Positions 26,036-34,521 of a DNA stretch of 52,628 nt are shown here, in pieces (the first letter of the stretch is position 1; each line of letters opens with the position of its first letter). The translations under genes were made by a program, and so were the position numbers. A model generated the notes under the pieces. It searched no databases. It worked only from the letters and a program-made list of their open reading frames with translations, and was not told the DNA's origin. Location: positions 1-52,628 of IMG/VR virus record IMGVR_UViG_3300044733_005269. One strand, 5' to 3'. The DNA comes from a virus.

Positions 26036-26729
26036 AAAACAATGGCAAGATGAAGGTTACTTTATAGTAGAGAACCTTATACCAGAAGAGTCAATAGAAG
26101 CTTACTCTAAGCTGTGGATAGAAAATCACGGAGAAATTGTAGATGGAAAACTATCTTTAGTTAACCCTAATGGCTGGGAAGGGTATCATACCTATCTAGA
26201 GCATGTTTCTATACTGGAGATTTTTTGTGGATCCGATATTCCAACAATTATCGAAGAAGCTATTGGGTCTCCGGCTGGTCTTCATCTTAATTTTACGGGA
26301 TGGATTTCTACTAGAAAGACATGGCATCAAGATATAACTTACGGTGACAAAGACCATGCCGATAACCACATAGGGGTTTGGGTAGCCTTAGAAGATATCG
26401 ATTATAGATCTGGTCCATTCCAGCTTATACCAAAATCTCACAAATGGGATATTGATTTTAAAGAAATTTATCCAAATCATTTAAGCGAAAAAGCATCCGA
26501 GTACTTTGCAGAAAAGCTGCTAGAAGAATCTCCACCAGGCGTCACGTTTACCGCAAAGAAGGGTGACGTTATCTTCTGGCATGGTCACACTGTGCATAGA
26601 GGCGATATGCCAATAGATGAGTCCATTACTCGCAAGAGTATCATAGGGCACTTTGCTTCTCTAAATGTTGGTATGTTGGCGCAACAAAAAAGCTTGCCGT
26701 ATAAAAATGGACATTACTTTAATCTTTAA
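26025..26729 (+). CDS. PhyH-family 2OG/Fe(II) oxygenase
   Basis: 234 residues, overlapping the desaturase gene by 11 bases. WHQDITYG (H101, D103), then SGPFQLIPKSHKW and FWHGHTVHRG with H188/H191 and R203, is the phytanoyl-CoA-dioxygenase pattern. Last gene of the operon. Related enzymes hydroxylate acyl-CoA or carrier-bound amino acids. Confidence 0.85.
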   Translation: MTFKKQWQDEGYFIVENLIPEESIEAYSKLWIENHGEIVDGKLSLVNPNGWEGYHTYLEHVSILEIFCGSDIPTIIEEAIGSPAGLHLNFTGWISTRKTWHQDITYGDKDHADNHIGVWVALEDIDYRSGPFQLIPKSHKWDIDFKEIYPNHLSEKASEYFAEKLLEESPPGVTFTAKKGDVIFWHGHTVHRGDMPIDESITRKSIIGHFASLNVGMLAQQKSLPYKNGHYFNL

Positions 26730-26763
26730 ATTCTTTTAGCTAAAAAAGGGTTACTATATCCTT

Positions 26764-28599
26764 ATGTCATCTAATAGACCAGTAATAGATATACGCCAAA
26801 GTTTTAGCTCTATTTACGATGCATTCTATTTTTCTAACGACCCAGAAAAGATGTTAAGGCCAAAAAGGATCCCGGGCAGCAAACATGGACCTTATCAAAT
26901 TGAGTTAAGCGACTTTGGTGCTCAAGCTGGCTCAGTTTCTGGCATGGACTTGTCTCAAGCCCAAAGGATAGCCTTAGAACTAACTGGCGGTCAAGACAGG
27001 CAGCTTACAACTAGAACTGTGAATAGCTTTCTTACAGAGGCTATGTCTGGCATTGAAAGAGAAACTCAAGGCGGTGCACTATCGGCAATGGTTGGTTTTC
27101 GGACGCGCCAAGGGGCATATAAGCGCCATTGATTACAGCAAAAAGACTCGTCCTCTTTCTCTCGTTTTTGGTAATCCTGGTGATGATCCTGGTGGGAACG
27201 CTGGTGGTCACTGGCAATCTGGTAACTTTAAAGTTTGGATAAAAAACCAAAGAGATGCTGCCTACTCAAGGTCTGATCTAGCACGAACTTTAAGACACGA
27301 AACAGGACACGTTGTTTCTGACGCTATCGAGCAAAGCGTAAGAACGCTAGAGTCTGAGATAGGTAGAGGAAAAGCTGGCCCAGATTTTACTTTTTTTGAT
27401 TCTTCTGGAAAAAAGATTGCACCACCGATTGAAGACGAGACATTAAGATATTTTTGGATGAGACAACAAGTATTGTCAACCTATAGAAGAGAAGCAACAA
27501 TGCCAACGCATATAAGCGAAATGATGCTAAGGGCAATGGAGCAAAATGCTCGGCCTGAGCGACCCGGGAGCTCGACATCTAGCGCAACGATTGCCGAATC
27601 AACACAGTAATCTTAGAACTCTAACAGATAATTTATTAGATTTTAAATATTTTGGAGATATAAAAACTTTAAACACTAACCAACAAGCTAACGTGCAAAA
27701 TGTTTTTAGAGTTTTAAGCGAAACAGGCGAAGGAAGCAAAGTCGAAGCATTATTGGCGTCTGTAAGGGAAGAGGCTTTTGCAGACGACTTTGCCGTTATA
27801 ACCGCTCCTAAAATGGATTTACCATTAGTAGCTAATCAAGCTGGTATGCACCTATCTGGAGAAGTAATAGACGGCCCTAATGGCCCACTGTGGAACCCAA
27901 CTGGAGTAGGAAAATTAGGCAGAAACACCGAAGTAGACAACCTTGCTAGAATGTTTATAAACAGTGAAGTAAGGGGCTACGCTGCTGAAACACGGATCGC
28001 AATGGCATCATTATGCTAGATCCCACTTAGGCGACCAAACATTTGATTTGTTAGGAGAAGAACACCAGGCTTCATTAACATCACTTCTAACGGAACACTA
28101 CCAAAATAATAGAACAACAGCTTTATCTACAAGAACACTAGATGCAGATACCCTGCATCTTCCTTCTGTAAGAAAAATACTACAGGCTCAAGGTTATGAT
28201 TCAACAGAAATAGAAAGAGTTATAGGCGGGATGCGTGATATAGCTACCTTCCACAACCAAGAATTTGATGCCGGAAGAATTCCTGTTGGGACAGGTAGAA
28301 GAATGATTCTTTCTGAAGCTGAAAAAGCTGATACTTTGACAAAAAATCCTATGACAAGATTAGCTGCAGGCATACACAGCAGAGGGGCTGGACAACGTCC
28401 TATTATTTCTGTAGGTTCATCAGCCAAGCCCTCTGCTATAGTTTCAGAAACCGCTCAGTCTGCAAAGGTTGCAACTAGAGCAATTGGAGATTCAACTGCC
28501 GGAAGGTCATTTCTTTCTGGAGTAGCTAGCTCGGCAAGTGGTGCAAAAGTTCTACAGCTTGCAAGAAGTGGTAGAAAAATGCTTCAAAGCTTTGCCTAA
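26764..28599 (+). CDS. HExxH metalloprotease-like protein split by three +1 shifts
   Basis: Four open segments (26764-27132, about 27020-27610, 27531-28019, 27973-28599) follow each other in frames 1, 2, 3, 1. Joined by three +1 steps they give one protein of about 610 residues with a stop at 28599. The segments have uniform codon use and no independent starts with good ribosome sites. Segment 2 contains RHETGHVV (HExGH zinc motif at 27296-27310, about residue 178). The C-terminal part is Ala/Ser-rich. Every shift window holds exactly one in-frame CGG. It may be a head or tail protein or a carried protease. Sequencing indels or a pseudogene are the alternatives. Confidence 0.65.
27100..27102 (+). 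other. Candidate +1 shift site: TTT CGG A
   Basis: The shift must occur between about 27020 (stop in frame 2) and 27132 (stop in frame 1). The only in-frame CGG there is at 27100. Skipping its C gives Phe-Gly-Arg-Ala-Lys and joins the two open frames. Confidence 0.5.
27551..27553 (+). other. Candidate +1 shift site: GCT CGG C
   Basis: The window is 27531 to 27610. Skipping the C yields Ala-Gly-Leu-Ser-Asp and enters the third frame. The fourth base is C, unlike the other sites. Confidence 0.45.
27993..27995 (+). other. Candidate +1 shift site: ACA CGG A
   Basis: The window is only 27973 to 28019. Skipping the C gives Thr-Gly-Ser-Gln-Trp and returns to frame 1, which then runs to the stop at 28599. 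Confidence 0.5.
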
Positions 28600-28605
28600 A
28601 TACTT

Positions 28606-29619
28606 TTAGGGAATCTCTCTCCAAAGCCATTCTGGATTATTCTTTGTCCACTCTACAGTAGACTGAAGAGAAGACTCTAAAGACATTGGTGGCTTCCAAC
28701 CTGCTTCTTGCAGTTTACGCCCATCTAATGCGTATCTTGAATCATGGCCTGGTCTTGTTGTATGGAAATCTTCAAACTCAAATTGTAGTTCTTTGCCCCA
28801 ATACTTTGCCACCAGCTTTGCCATTTCTAGATTATTAATTTCCTTTTCCCCAACTACATTATACTTATCTGGTCTATCAGAATTAGGATATGGAGTTGGC
28901 TCTAAATAATCGAGTATATAGAGTAGCGCATCTGCTTGGTTTCGTGCATGTAGGTAGAATCTAGATCCAATATTGTCTTCTGTCCCGTGGATTGTCATTG
29001 GGATATTCTTTTCTAAACAATACATAATCTTTGGAATAAACTTTTCCGGATCTTGTCTTTCCCCAATTATATTCATAGTATTTGTTATAATTACCGGAAC
29101 CCCAAATGTTCTCCAGTAAGACACGCACACAGCTTCCTGCGCTGCCTTAGAAGCTGAATATGGGTTTGATGGCAGAATGGTATCCCATTCTTTATGGGCA
29201 TAACCCTTTGGAGCCGGCCCGTAAACTTCGTCTGTTGAAACCTGCAAAAATACTGTAGGCTTAAGCTTTCTTGCAAGCTCTAGCATATTAACTATCAAAG
29301 CAACATTATTTGTTATAAATGGAGCTGGGTCAGTGATTGATCTATCAACATGTGAATCTGAAGCCATTGAAATAATATAATCAATATCACCAATCTCTTT
29401 CACCATTACATCTGAAAATGGCACAGTCAAATCATGGGTGATCAACTTTACGCGGTGCTTTTCTGATTCCCAGCATCCTATAGATGTAATTCTATCAGTT
29501 ACACCTCTGTGTCTAAAAGAATCGGTTATTACTATTTCCCAATTTGTAAGCTTTAATAAATGTTCTAAAGTGTGGTGGCCAACGAAACCACCAGCACCAG
29601 TTAATAATACTTTCTTCAT
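28606..29619 (-). CDS. rmlB: dTDP-glucose 4,6-dehydratase-like SDR
   Basis: 337 residues. GAGGFVG (8-14) binds NAD, STDEVYG supplies the catalytic Asp/Glu region and YSASKAA the Tyr-Lys pair. The end, TRPGHDSRYALDGRKLQEAG followed by WKPPMSLESSL, is the RmlB C-terminal signature. It converges on the rightward broken gene with a gap of six bases. It probably supplies a 4-keto-6-deoxy sugar nucleotide for the glycan cassette at 39-43 kb. Confidence 0.85.
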   Translation of the reverse strand: MKKVLLTGAGGFVGHHTLEHLLKLTNWEIVITDSFRHRGVTDRITSIGCWESEKHRVKLITHDLTVPFSDVMVKEIGDIDYIISMASDSHVDRSITDPAPFITNNVALIVNMLELARKLKPTVFLQVSTDEVYGPAPKGYAHKEWDTILPSNPYSASKAAQEAVCVSYWRTFGVPVIITNTMNIIGERQDPEKFIPKIMYCLEKNIPMTIHGTEDNIGSRFYLHARNQADALLYILDYLEPTPYPNSDRPDKYNVVGEKEINNLEMAKLVAKYWGKELQFEFEDFHTTRPGHDSRYALDGRKLQEAGWKPPMSLESSLQSTVEWTKNNPEWLWREIP

Positions 29620-29671
29620 TCTTTCCTTTTTTTAAATTCAAAAAATATGCTCTACAACATACCATTTGAGA

Positions 29672-29746
<75 letters not shown>

Positions 29747-29752
29747 AGATTA

Positions 29753-29944
29753 TTAATTTGTGTGAGTTTTTTTGATAAAATCTATAGCAATCTTTGCTAC
29801 TTTTTTATCCTTGCCTTCTATTAAAAGAGATAAGTCAACAATTGCATCGGTGATTTTGTTAGATATTCTATGCGCAATTTCGTGCTCAATGCCGTCTGAT
29901 TTTACGGCCTTATATATTTCTCTATATGTTTTTGTGTAGTCCAT
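29753..29944 (-). CDS. Small helical unknown protein
   Basis: 63 residues from ATG 29944, in a stop/start overlap with the upstream gene. Charged and helical (YREIYKAVKSDGIEHEIAHR). No family recognised. Confidence 0.6.
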   Translation of the reverse strand: MDYTKTYREIYKAVKSDGIEHEIAHRISNKITDAIVDLSLLIEGKDKKVAKIAIDFIKKTHTN

Positions 29945-30326
29945 CAATTTCCTCTTTAGTCGGACGAATCATCTTCGCCTCCACTAGTATACCATCAGTG
30001 AACTTCAAATCGTATTCTAACCAGATAGTTTTTTGTTTTTCAACATTGTCTTCTAATAGTATTAAATTGTATACTCTTAGATGCCCGTGATAATACATCT
30101 TTACTTTTAATGGCTCAACATCGTTAGAGCTTTCCCATATATTGTTGCCGTTTTTGTATAAAAAACCATTATTATCTATAAAATAATTGTCCATCAGGCA
30201 CTCTAGGTCTTTGCATTGAAAGCCGTCTGCATAGATAGCTTGTGATACATATGACTTTATCGGATGCTCTATATATAACGCTATCGGTAGTGGAAAATCT
30301 ATTTCTATCGTGTCAAACATTCCCAT
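29922..30326 (-). CDS. Conserved small phage protein (MGMFDTI start)
   Basis: 134 residues starting MGMFDTIEIDFPLP, a start I associate with small conserved phage proteins of unknown function. Beta-rich. The ATG stands five bases after an extended -10 box, so the mRNA is probably leaderless. Confidence 0.65.
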   Translation of the reverse strand: MGMFDTIEIDFPLPIALYIEHPIKSYVSQAIYADGFQCKDLECLMDNYFIDNNGFLYKNGNNIWESSNDVEPLKVKMYYHGHLRVYNLILLEDNVEKQKTIWLEYDLKFTDGILVEAKMIRPTKEEIDGLHKNI

Positions 30327-30331
30327 GCAAT

Positions 30332-30340
30332 ACTATATCA
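30332..30340 (-). promoter_or_regulatory. Extended -10 promoter TGATATAGT
   Basis: TGA followed by TATAGT on the minus strand, five bases before the ATG at 30326. This places the transcription start at the initiation codon. Confidence 0.5.
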
Positions 30341-30356
30341 CATTTCGGGGAAAAGC

Positions 30357-30831
30357 CTAGTATCTTCTTTCTTCTTCTTCTTTCCTGTTAAGACTTCGCT
30401 TACTGATAGCCACAGAAGTAGCTAACCCAATTGCTGCTACTCCAGTAGCTGGATGTCTCATCTTTTTAAGAACACTGTTGCCAGATGCTGCTTTTACTCC
30501 ACTTTTTAAGAAATTTTTTACTGCTGATGATGCGCCAGCAGAAGTCGCTGCACTCGCTGCTGAAGTGGTCGCTGCTGATACAACAGCAGTAGCTACGCTA
30601 GGTGGAGCTACGCTTAGCGTAGCCGTTGGTAGTGGCCTAAGTGTATTTAGCTTTTTAGTTTCTTCCATAAAACCTATATCTCTACCAAGTGGAGAAAAAG
30701 GTCTAGGACCAACAGGTTTTGGCGGTCCAATCATCTTTCCGCGCTAAAGACCCTGGGCCCTTACGAGGGATGACTCTACCTGCCATCTTTGGCATTGCAA
30801 CTGCACCAATTGAACCCGGAGCTTTAGCCAT
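30357..30831 (-). CDS. Ala/Ser-rich protein, one +1 shift at CGG
   Basis: The first frame starts at ATG 30831 (MAKAPGSIGAVAMPKMAGRV) and stops at 30703. The second runs from about 30743 to 30357. Joined by +1 at the CGG at 30739 they give about 157 residues with a continuous Gly/Pro/Lys-rich N-terminus, an Ala/Ser-rich middle and a basic end (KRSLNRKEEEERRY). The alternative is a separate 125-residue ORF from ATG 30734, but its GGAAAG touches the start codon. Possibly a virion component. Confidence 0.55.
30739..30741 (-). other. Candidate +1 shift site: GCG CGG A
   Basis: On the minus strand the shift window is 38 bases (30743 to 30706), bounded by a TAG in each frame, and contains one in-frame CGG. 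Skipping C gives Ala-Gly-Lys-Met-Ile-Gly. Confidence 0.45.
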
Positions 30832-30849
30832 TTTTTTACCAGACTTTCT

Positions 30850-31341
30850 TTATTTTAAAATACCTGTTATTTCGCAAGATCTATTAAGTATTTTTCCGTC
30901 TGCACTTTCTGGGTCTATACCAGGATAAGGAGATGTATCACCAAGCGATGTGACTTTAATATCTTCAAAAGCTATACCTTTTTCAAGCAAAGAAAACTGC
31001 AAAGCCTTTGCTCTCTTGCCGGAAAGATCATTTCTATTAACTGTTTTACCATCACTAGAAGACCTACAAACGACGTTAAGAGCTGAATAATAGGCACGTG
31101 TGTATTTAGTCACGTAAATCTCTACGCATGCCATACCTTCTTCGAAGACTGGTATATCTTTATCTTTTTGGTAGAAAACAAGACATGGTGGATCTGCGAC
31201 TATTGGTTGCGCAATTGTCGTAGAAGGGTCTACTGTAATTTCTACTGGTTCTGACTTTGGCCAAAAAATGTAAGCTAGAATCATAGACAATACTAAACCT
31301 ACTGAAGTTCTAACTATTATCTTTTTAAAATCAATTTTCAT
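30850..31341 (-). CDS. Membrane-anchored OmpA/MotB-like protein
   Basis: 163 residues. A single membrane segment near residues 8-26 (VRTSVGLVLSMILAYIFW) is followed by an extracytoplasmic part. From about 100 the pattern LSGKRAKALQFSLLEKGI, then VTSLGDTSPYPG and NRSCEI, matches the OmpA-like peptidoglycan-binding fold. The membrane segment has no Asp, so it is not a standard MotB proton channel. It overlaps the upstream 4-TM gene by 11 bases, suggesting a complex. Confidence 0.65.
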   Translation of the reverse strand: MKIDFKKIIVRTSVGLVLSMILAYIFWPKSEPVEITVDPSTTIAQPIVADPPCLVFYQKDKDIPVFEEGMACVEIYVTKYTRAYYSALNVVCRSSSDGKTVNRNDLSGKRAKALQFSLLEKGIAFEDIKVTSLGDTSPYPGIDPESADGKILNRSCEITGILK

Positions 31342-32164
31342 ATTTGTTTTCCTTAATCTGTTTGTTTAAAATATAAAAGTTTTTTCTTGCCTTATCTTCT
31401 TTTTTCTTTGCTGCCTTAATAAAATGGTCGTAAACATCGGTGTACCAATAGGCTATAGCAGATATAACAAGGCCGATGCTGACAGATGCCAAAGAAAGAA
31501 TAAATTTATCAGTCATATCTAGACCTTCTTCAGCATACCTCGCTGAGGTAGACAAGACAGTCAATAGACCAAAAAGGAGTACGTTTATACCTAGGGAGTT
31601 TTTTGCAGTAGATTTGTTGTATATTTCTATTTCTTTTGGATTTGTAGAATTTTTTCGCTTACTGCTTAAAGTCTTGATAGCATAGGATGCCCCCAATTGG
31701 GCGCAGACAAAGGCATAAGAAAACGAGAGTATTATAGCCGATGCCCTTTCGGCTCTTTCAGCCCAAGAATCAGATCCAAACTTGCCGGCGAAAATATCTT
31801 TCCATAATAAGAAATCAAAAACAAGTCCAATCACCACTGAAAACCATATTATCTCTGTGCCATATTCTGACATAGAAGAAGATTGCTTGGACAGCTCTTT
31901 TTCTGTTTCTTCACTATCCGCTTGTGCATCGAGATAATCTTTATGAGCTTTGTCGTATTCCGATAAGATCTCTTTTTTTTCGATTAACTCTACGGAATTA
32001 ATTGATTGTATTTGATCTTTTAAAGTCTCGGTATTATTTCTTAAAGCGGCGTTCTGTTGCTCTAAATCAATAATTTTTTTGTCTAGGCCAGCAACTAGCT
32101 TATCAAACCTTTTTTTATTACGCCTCGAAAGAACAACTTCTTCCGTAGGCTCATCATTCGGCAT
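31331..32164 (-). CDS. Coiled-coil protein with four membrane segments
   Basis: 277 residues from ATG 32164, just inside the end of the upstream gene; earlier in-frame ATGs up to 32212 are possible. A long N-terminal coiled coil (KKIIDLEQQNAALRNNTETL) precedes four hydrophobic segments around IIWFSVVIGLVFDFLLW, IILSFSYAFVCAQLG, INVLLFGLLTVLS and LASVSIGLVISAIAYWY. A charged tail ends it. Paired with the OmpA-like protein, the layout resembles a MotA/MotB-style envelope pair, but without recognisable proton-channel residues. Confidence 0.65.
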   Translation of the reverse strand: MPNDEPTEEVVLSRRNKKRFDKLVAGLDKKIIDLEQQNAALRNNTETLKDQIQSINSVELIEKKEILSEYDKAHKDYLDAQADSEETEKELSKQSSSMSEYGTEIIWFSVVIGLVFDFLLWKDIFAGKFGSDSWAERAERASAIILSFSYAFVCAQLGASYAIKTLSSKRKNSTNPKEIEIYNKSTAKNSLGINVLLFGLLTVLSTSARYAEEGLDMTDKFILSLASVSIGLVISAIAYWYTDVYDHFIKAAKKKEDKARKNFYILNKQIKENKYEN

Positions 32165-32507
32165 CTGAATCATCATCTGAGCTATCATCTGCCTGTTTGC
32201 CGACGACGCCATCCGGTATAGCTGCTAATCTGCAGTAACCGCCTGGCTCAATTCTTCTTTTAACAATTTTACAAACGTAGTCTGATTCATGTAGCACGCA
32301 GTTTTCGCAGCGTACTCCAATCTCATAATTTTCATTTTCTTCTCTTGGGACATAACCAACCCAAATACCATTTTTGTCTTTATCAGCTAATTTTCCATAT
32401 TTTTTGGCGATACCCAAAAGAGCGTCAGCAAAGTCTTTTTCTGCTGGGCTTAAAGCCGGAAGCTTATCTTCCATTTCTGATAAAAATTTATACATCTGAT
32501 ACTCCAT
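32154..32507 (-). CDS. Small Cys-motif protein with acidic tail
   Basis: 117 residues. CENCVLHESDYVCKIVKRRI with a following GYCRLAAIPDGVV places four Cys in the C-x2-C-x9-C-x12-C manner, seen in small iron-sulfur or zinc domains attached to some phage structural proteins. The C-terminal tail is Ser/Asp-rich. It overlaps the 4-TM gene by 11 bases. Confidence 0.6.
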   Translation of the reverse strand: MEYQMYKFLSEMEDKLPALSPAEKDFADALLGIAKKYGKLADKDKNGIWVGYVPREENENYEIGVRCENCVLHESDYVCKIVKRRIEPGGYCRLAAIPDGVVGKQADDSSDDDSDAE

Positions 32508-32561
32508 TTTGATAGTTTTATTTTGTTTATAGTAACGGGTTTACCGCTATTTTGCGTTGGA

Positions 32562-33356
32562 TTATTGTTCTAAGCCATTAATTGGCTTAGAGTGTCCAGC
32601 TTCTACCTTAGTAAATTTTATTTGCCCAGCATTAAAGCCACCCATTGAGCTATATGCGGTACATCTGTTGTCCCATATCACTAGATCTTTTTGTTCCCAA
32701 GTTAAGCTAAATATATTTAACTTATCCTCAAAAAACGTGTCGCGAAGCTTATATATGTGCTTTTGCCATTTATCGTTATCTTTTCCTAAGGTATTTAACC
32801 CGCCGTAAAATATGCTTGGCTTTCCTGTCTCTGGATGTATTCTCCAAGAAGGGTGGCTATCTTGCTGCCCTATATCTTTTCTTTGAAGTGGGAATTTTGC
32901 AAGTCCTTCATCAAGCCATCTAAACTTGATTTTAAGGATAAAGCTCATATCTTCTTCGCTGATCATATTATATACATTCTCAAGATTGACCCATTTTGTT
33001 TCACTCAACCCAGCTGAGTCACCAACGGAATTCATATAAATGCAGCTAATATTGCTGGGCTCTACATCTGAACAATTGTCCGTTTGCCATCTAACTAAGT
33101 AATCATCTTTTGATGGCAGTTTTCCATTTTTTTCTGTAAAATACTCAAAATTATCATCAAAGTTTTTATCGTATATTTTGACATCTTCTTCTTTTGAGAA
33201 TAAAGAGCCAAGAGACTGCGATACAGATTTATCGCCAAAATCAATGTTTTTGAAAACTAGAACTTTATGATTTAAAAGGTCATTATAATAAGAATCGTAT
33301 TTTTCTAAAATATCAGAAAAACTTACGTTATTGTATGTCTTGCCAAAACTGTTCAT
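32562..33356 (-). CDS. TauD-like dioxygenase fold without iron ligands
   Basis: 264 residues. The TauD/TfdA scaffold is visible (HKVLVFKNIDF at the start, VRWQTDNC, then DLVIWDNRCTAYSSM). The first metal His is replaced by Gln (Q91-T-D93) and the distal His by Tyr (Y235); the 2OG Arg region reads GQIKFTKVEAG with Lys. It is therefore probably a non-catalytic relative, maybe a binding or structural protein, or it acts with another metal. Confidence 0.65.
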   Translation of the reverse strand: MNSFGKTYNNVSFSDILEKYDSYYNDLLNHKVLVFKNIDFGDKSVSQSLGSLFSKEEDVKIYDKNFDDNFEYFTEKNGKLPSKDDYLVRWQTDNCSDVEPSNISCIYMNSVGDSAGLSETKWVNLENVYNMISEEDMSFILKIKFRWLDEGLAKFPLQRKDIGQQDSHPSWRIHPETGKPSIFYGGLNTLGKDNDKWQKHIYKLRDTFFEDKLNIFSLTWEQKDLVIWDNRCTAYSSMGGFNAGQIKFTKVEAGHSKPINGLEQ

Positions 33357-33484
33357 TCTACCAATTCTTTCTGTGCGAAATAATTACTTTAAAACCTATA
33401 CAGACAAAAAAAGTGGAAAAAATTTTTTAGCCCAAAAGCAAATTTGAGTAAAACTTAAATTTACGAAATAGTTTTAAGACTTAT

Positions 33485-33493
33485 ATTATATCA
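33485..33493 (-). promoter_or_regulatory. Extended -10 promoter TGATATAAT
   Basis: TATAAT at 33485-33490 (minus), preceded by TGA, which is also the stop codon of the 33491 gene. It lies about 130 bases upstream of the TauD-like gene. The 134-base gap between holds nothing else I recognise. Confidence 0.5.
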
Positions 33494-34075
33494 CGAGTAT
33501 TGAATTGAGTTCCATTTTTCTACCTTCCAAAAGGTAGTCGTAGCATAACGGTTGCCTGAAGTCACCTCGTTAACGCCGTGGGCATAGTTACCCCCTGCAG
33601 GGAAATAGATCATCATGCCAGCCTTAGGCGTAAAAGACAGATCGTACTGGCTAAAGAAAAGCTCCCCACCAGTATAATCATCGTTGTAATACATCGAGGT
33701 ACTTAAGTCTCTCCATGATTCACAAATCTTATCCGCATGCTCGTTCAAGTTTTGCCCAGTGGCATACTTAGTCAAGCTAGCTATTTCAGATCTAGCCACG
33801 CTGCAATCAAAAGTTTCTTCTAGGATAAGGGCAGCTTTATCCCTATAGGCTTGCATCAGGGTTGCTACTTCACCACTGAAATGAAGTGCCGCAAGAGGGA
33901 ATTCATGCACGCCGTAGTCGCTGAGCTCAAAGTCGGCATTTTCTATATAGTTTCTTAAAGTAACTATATCTTCAGGAGATATAAAGTTCTCAAGAACATA
34001 GATATTTTTAACATCTTCTGGGTCAATTTCTAGGTCTTCTGAGCCCTCATAAATGTATCCACTTTTATTTTTCAT
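33491..34075 (-). CDS. 2OG/Fe(II) oxygenase, prolyl-4-hydroxylase-like
   Basis: 194 residues from ATG 34075; a TTG at 34093 would add six. NEHADK gives the H-x-D pair, YAHGVNEVTSG the distal His and NRYATTTFW the 2OG Arg, with DDYTGGELFF and PKAGMMIYFPAG in the barrel. This is the compact P4H type. It stands apart from the main oxygenase operon, next to structural genes. Confidence 0.8.
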   Translation of the reverse strand: MKNKSGYIYEGSEDLEIDPEDVKNIYVLENFISPEDIVTLRNYIENADFELSDYGVHEFPLAALHFSGEVATLMQAYRDKAALILEETFDCSVARSEIASLTKYATGQNLNEHADKICESWRDLSTSMYYNDDYTGGELFFSQYDLSFTPKAGMMIYFPAGGNYAHGVNEVTSGNRYATTTFWKVEKWNSIQYS

Positions 34076-34158
34076 CCTTAAATGATAGCACAAGTGTTTT
34101 CTTTTTGCACACCTGTTTACTATTAAACATAACTTTAATCAAAATACGGAGGTGCGTT

Positions 34159-34356
34159 ATGGCAGCGAAGAAGCCAAACAAGGTAAATTCTGGAACAGCG
34201 ACAAAAGAAGCAGAGCGTCTAGGTAAAGCTACTATGTATATAGGCTACAAAACAGCCGGCTTTACCTGTCCAACTTGTAATAGGAACTTGATTAAAGGTA
34301 TAATATATGAGCACAACTCTGAAATGTATTGCTCAAGAGGCTGCATAGCTAAGTAA
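34159..34356 (+). CDS. Small zinc-finger protein on + strand
   Basis: 65 residues from ATG 34159 behind GGAGGTG. FTCPTCNRNLI and YCSRGCIAK give a C-x2-C...C-x3-C zinc site. A TTGCAC/CATAAC pair (17-base spacing) upstream may be its promoter. It starts a two-gene rightward island inside leftward genes. Confidence 0.65.
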   Translation: MAAKKPNKVNSGTATKEAERLGKATMYIGYKTAGFTCPTCNRNLIKGIIYEHNSEMYCSRGCIAK

Positions 34357-34374
34357 AGAATAAAGGTAAGAGAA

Positions 34375-34515
34375 ATGAACGACCCAAAATTAGAAAATGA
34401 TTTATTTATTCAAATAGACGAGTCAATTGACCCTAAGTCTTTAGAAGAAAGATTGAAAGATCTTTGGAAAAAAGAAGAAGAATTTATGGATTCAATAAAG
34501 GAAGAATACAAGTAA
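34375..34515 (+). CDS. Small acidic helical protein
   Basis: 46 residues, 18 bases after the zinc-finger gene and preceded by AAAGGTAAGAG. One long charged helix (KSLEERLKDLWKKEEEFMDS). No family recognised; it ends seven bases before the convergent holin-like gene. Confidence 0.55.
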   Translation: MNDPKLENDLFIQIDESIDPKSLEERLKDLWKKEEEFMDSIKEEYK

Positions 34516-34521
34516 ATTCTA

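Noticed and set aside
31331-32507. Overlap of the 4-TM gene and the Cys-motif gene as a frameshift fusion
   Set aside because: No in-frame CGG in the overlap, and an ATG at 32164 gives a normal short overlap with the upstream stop.
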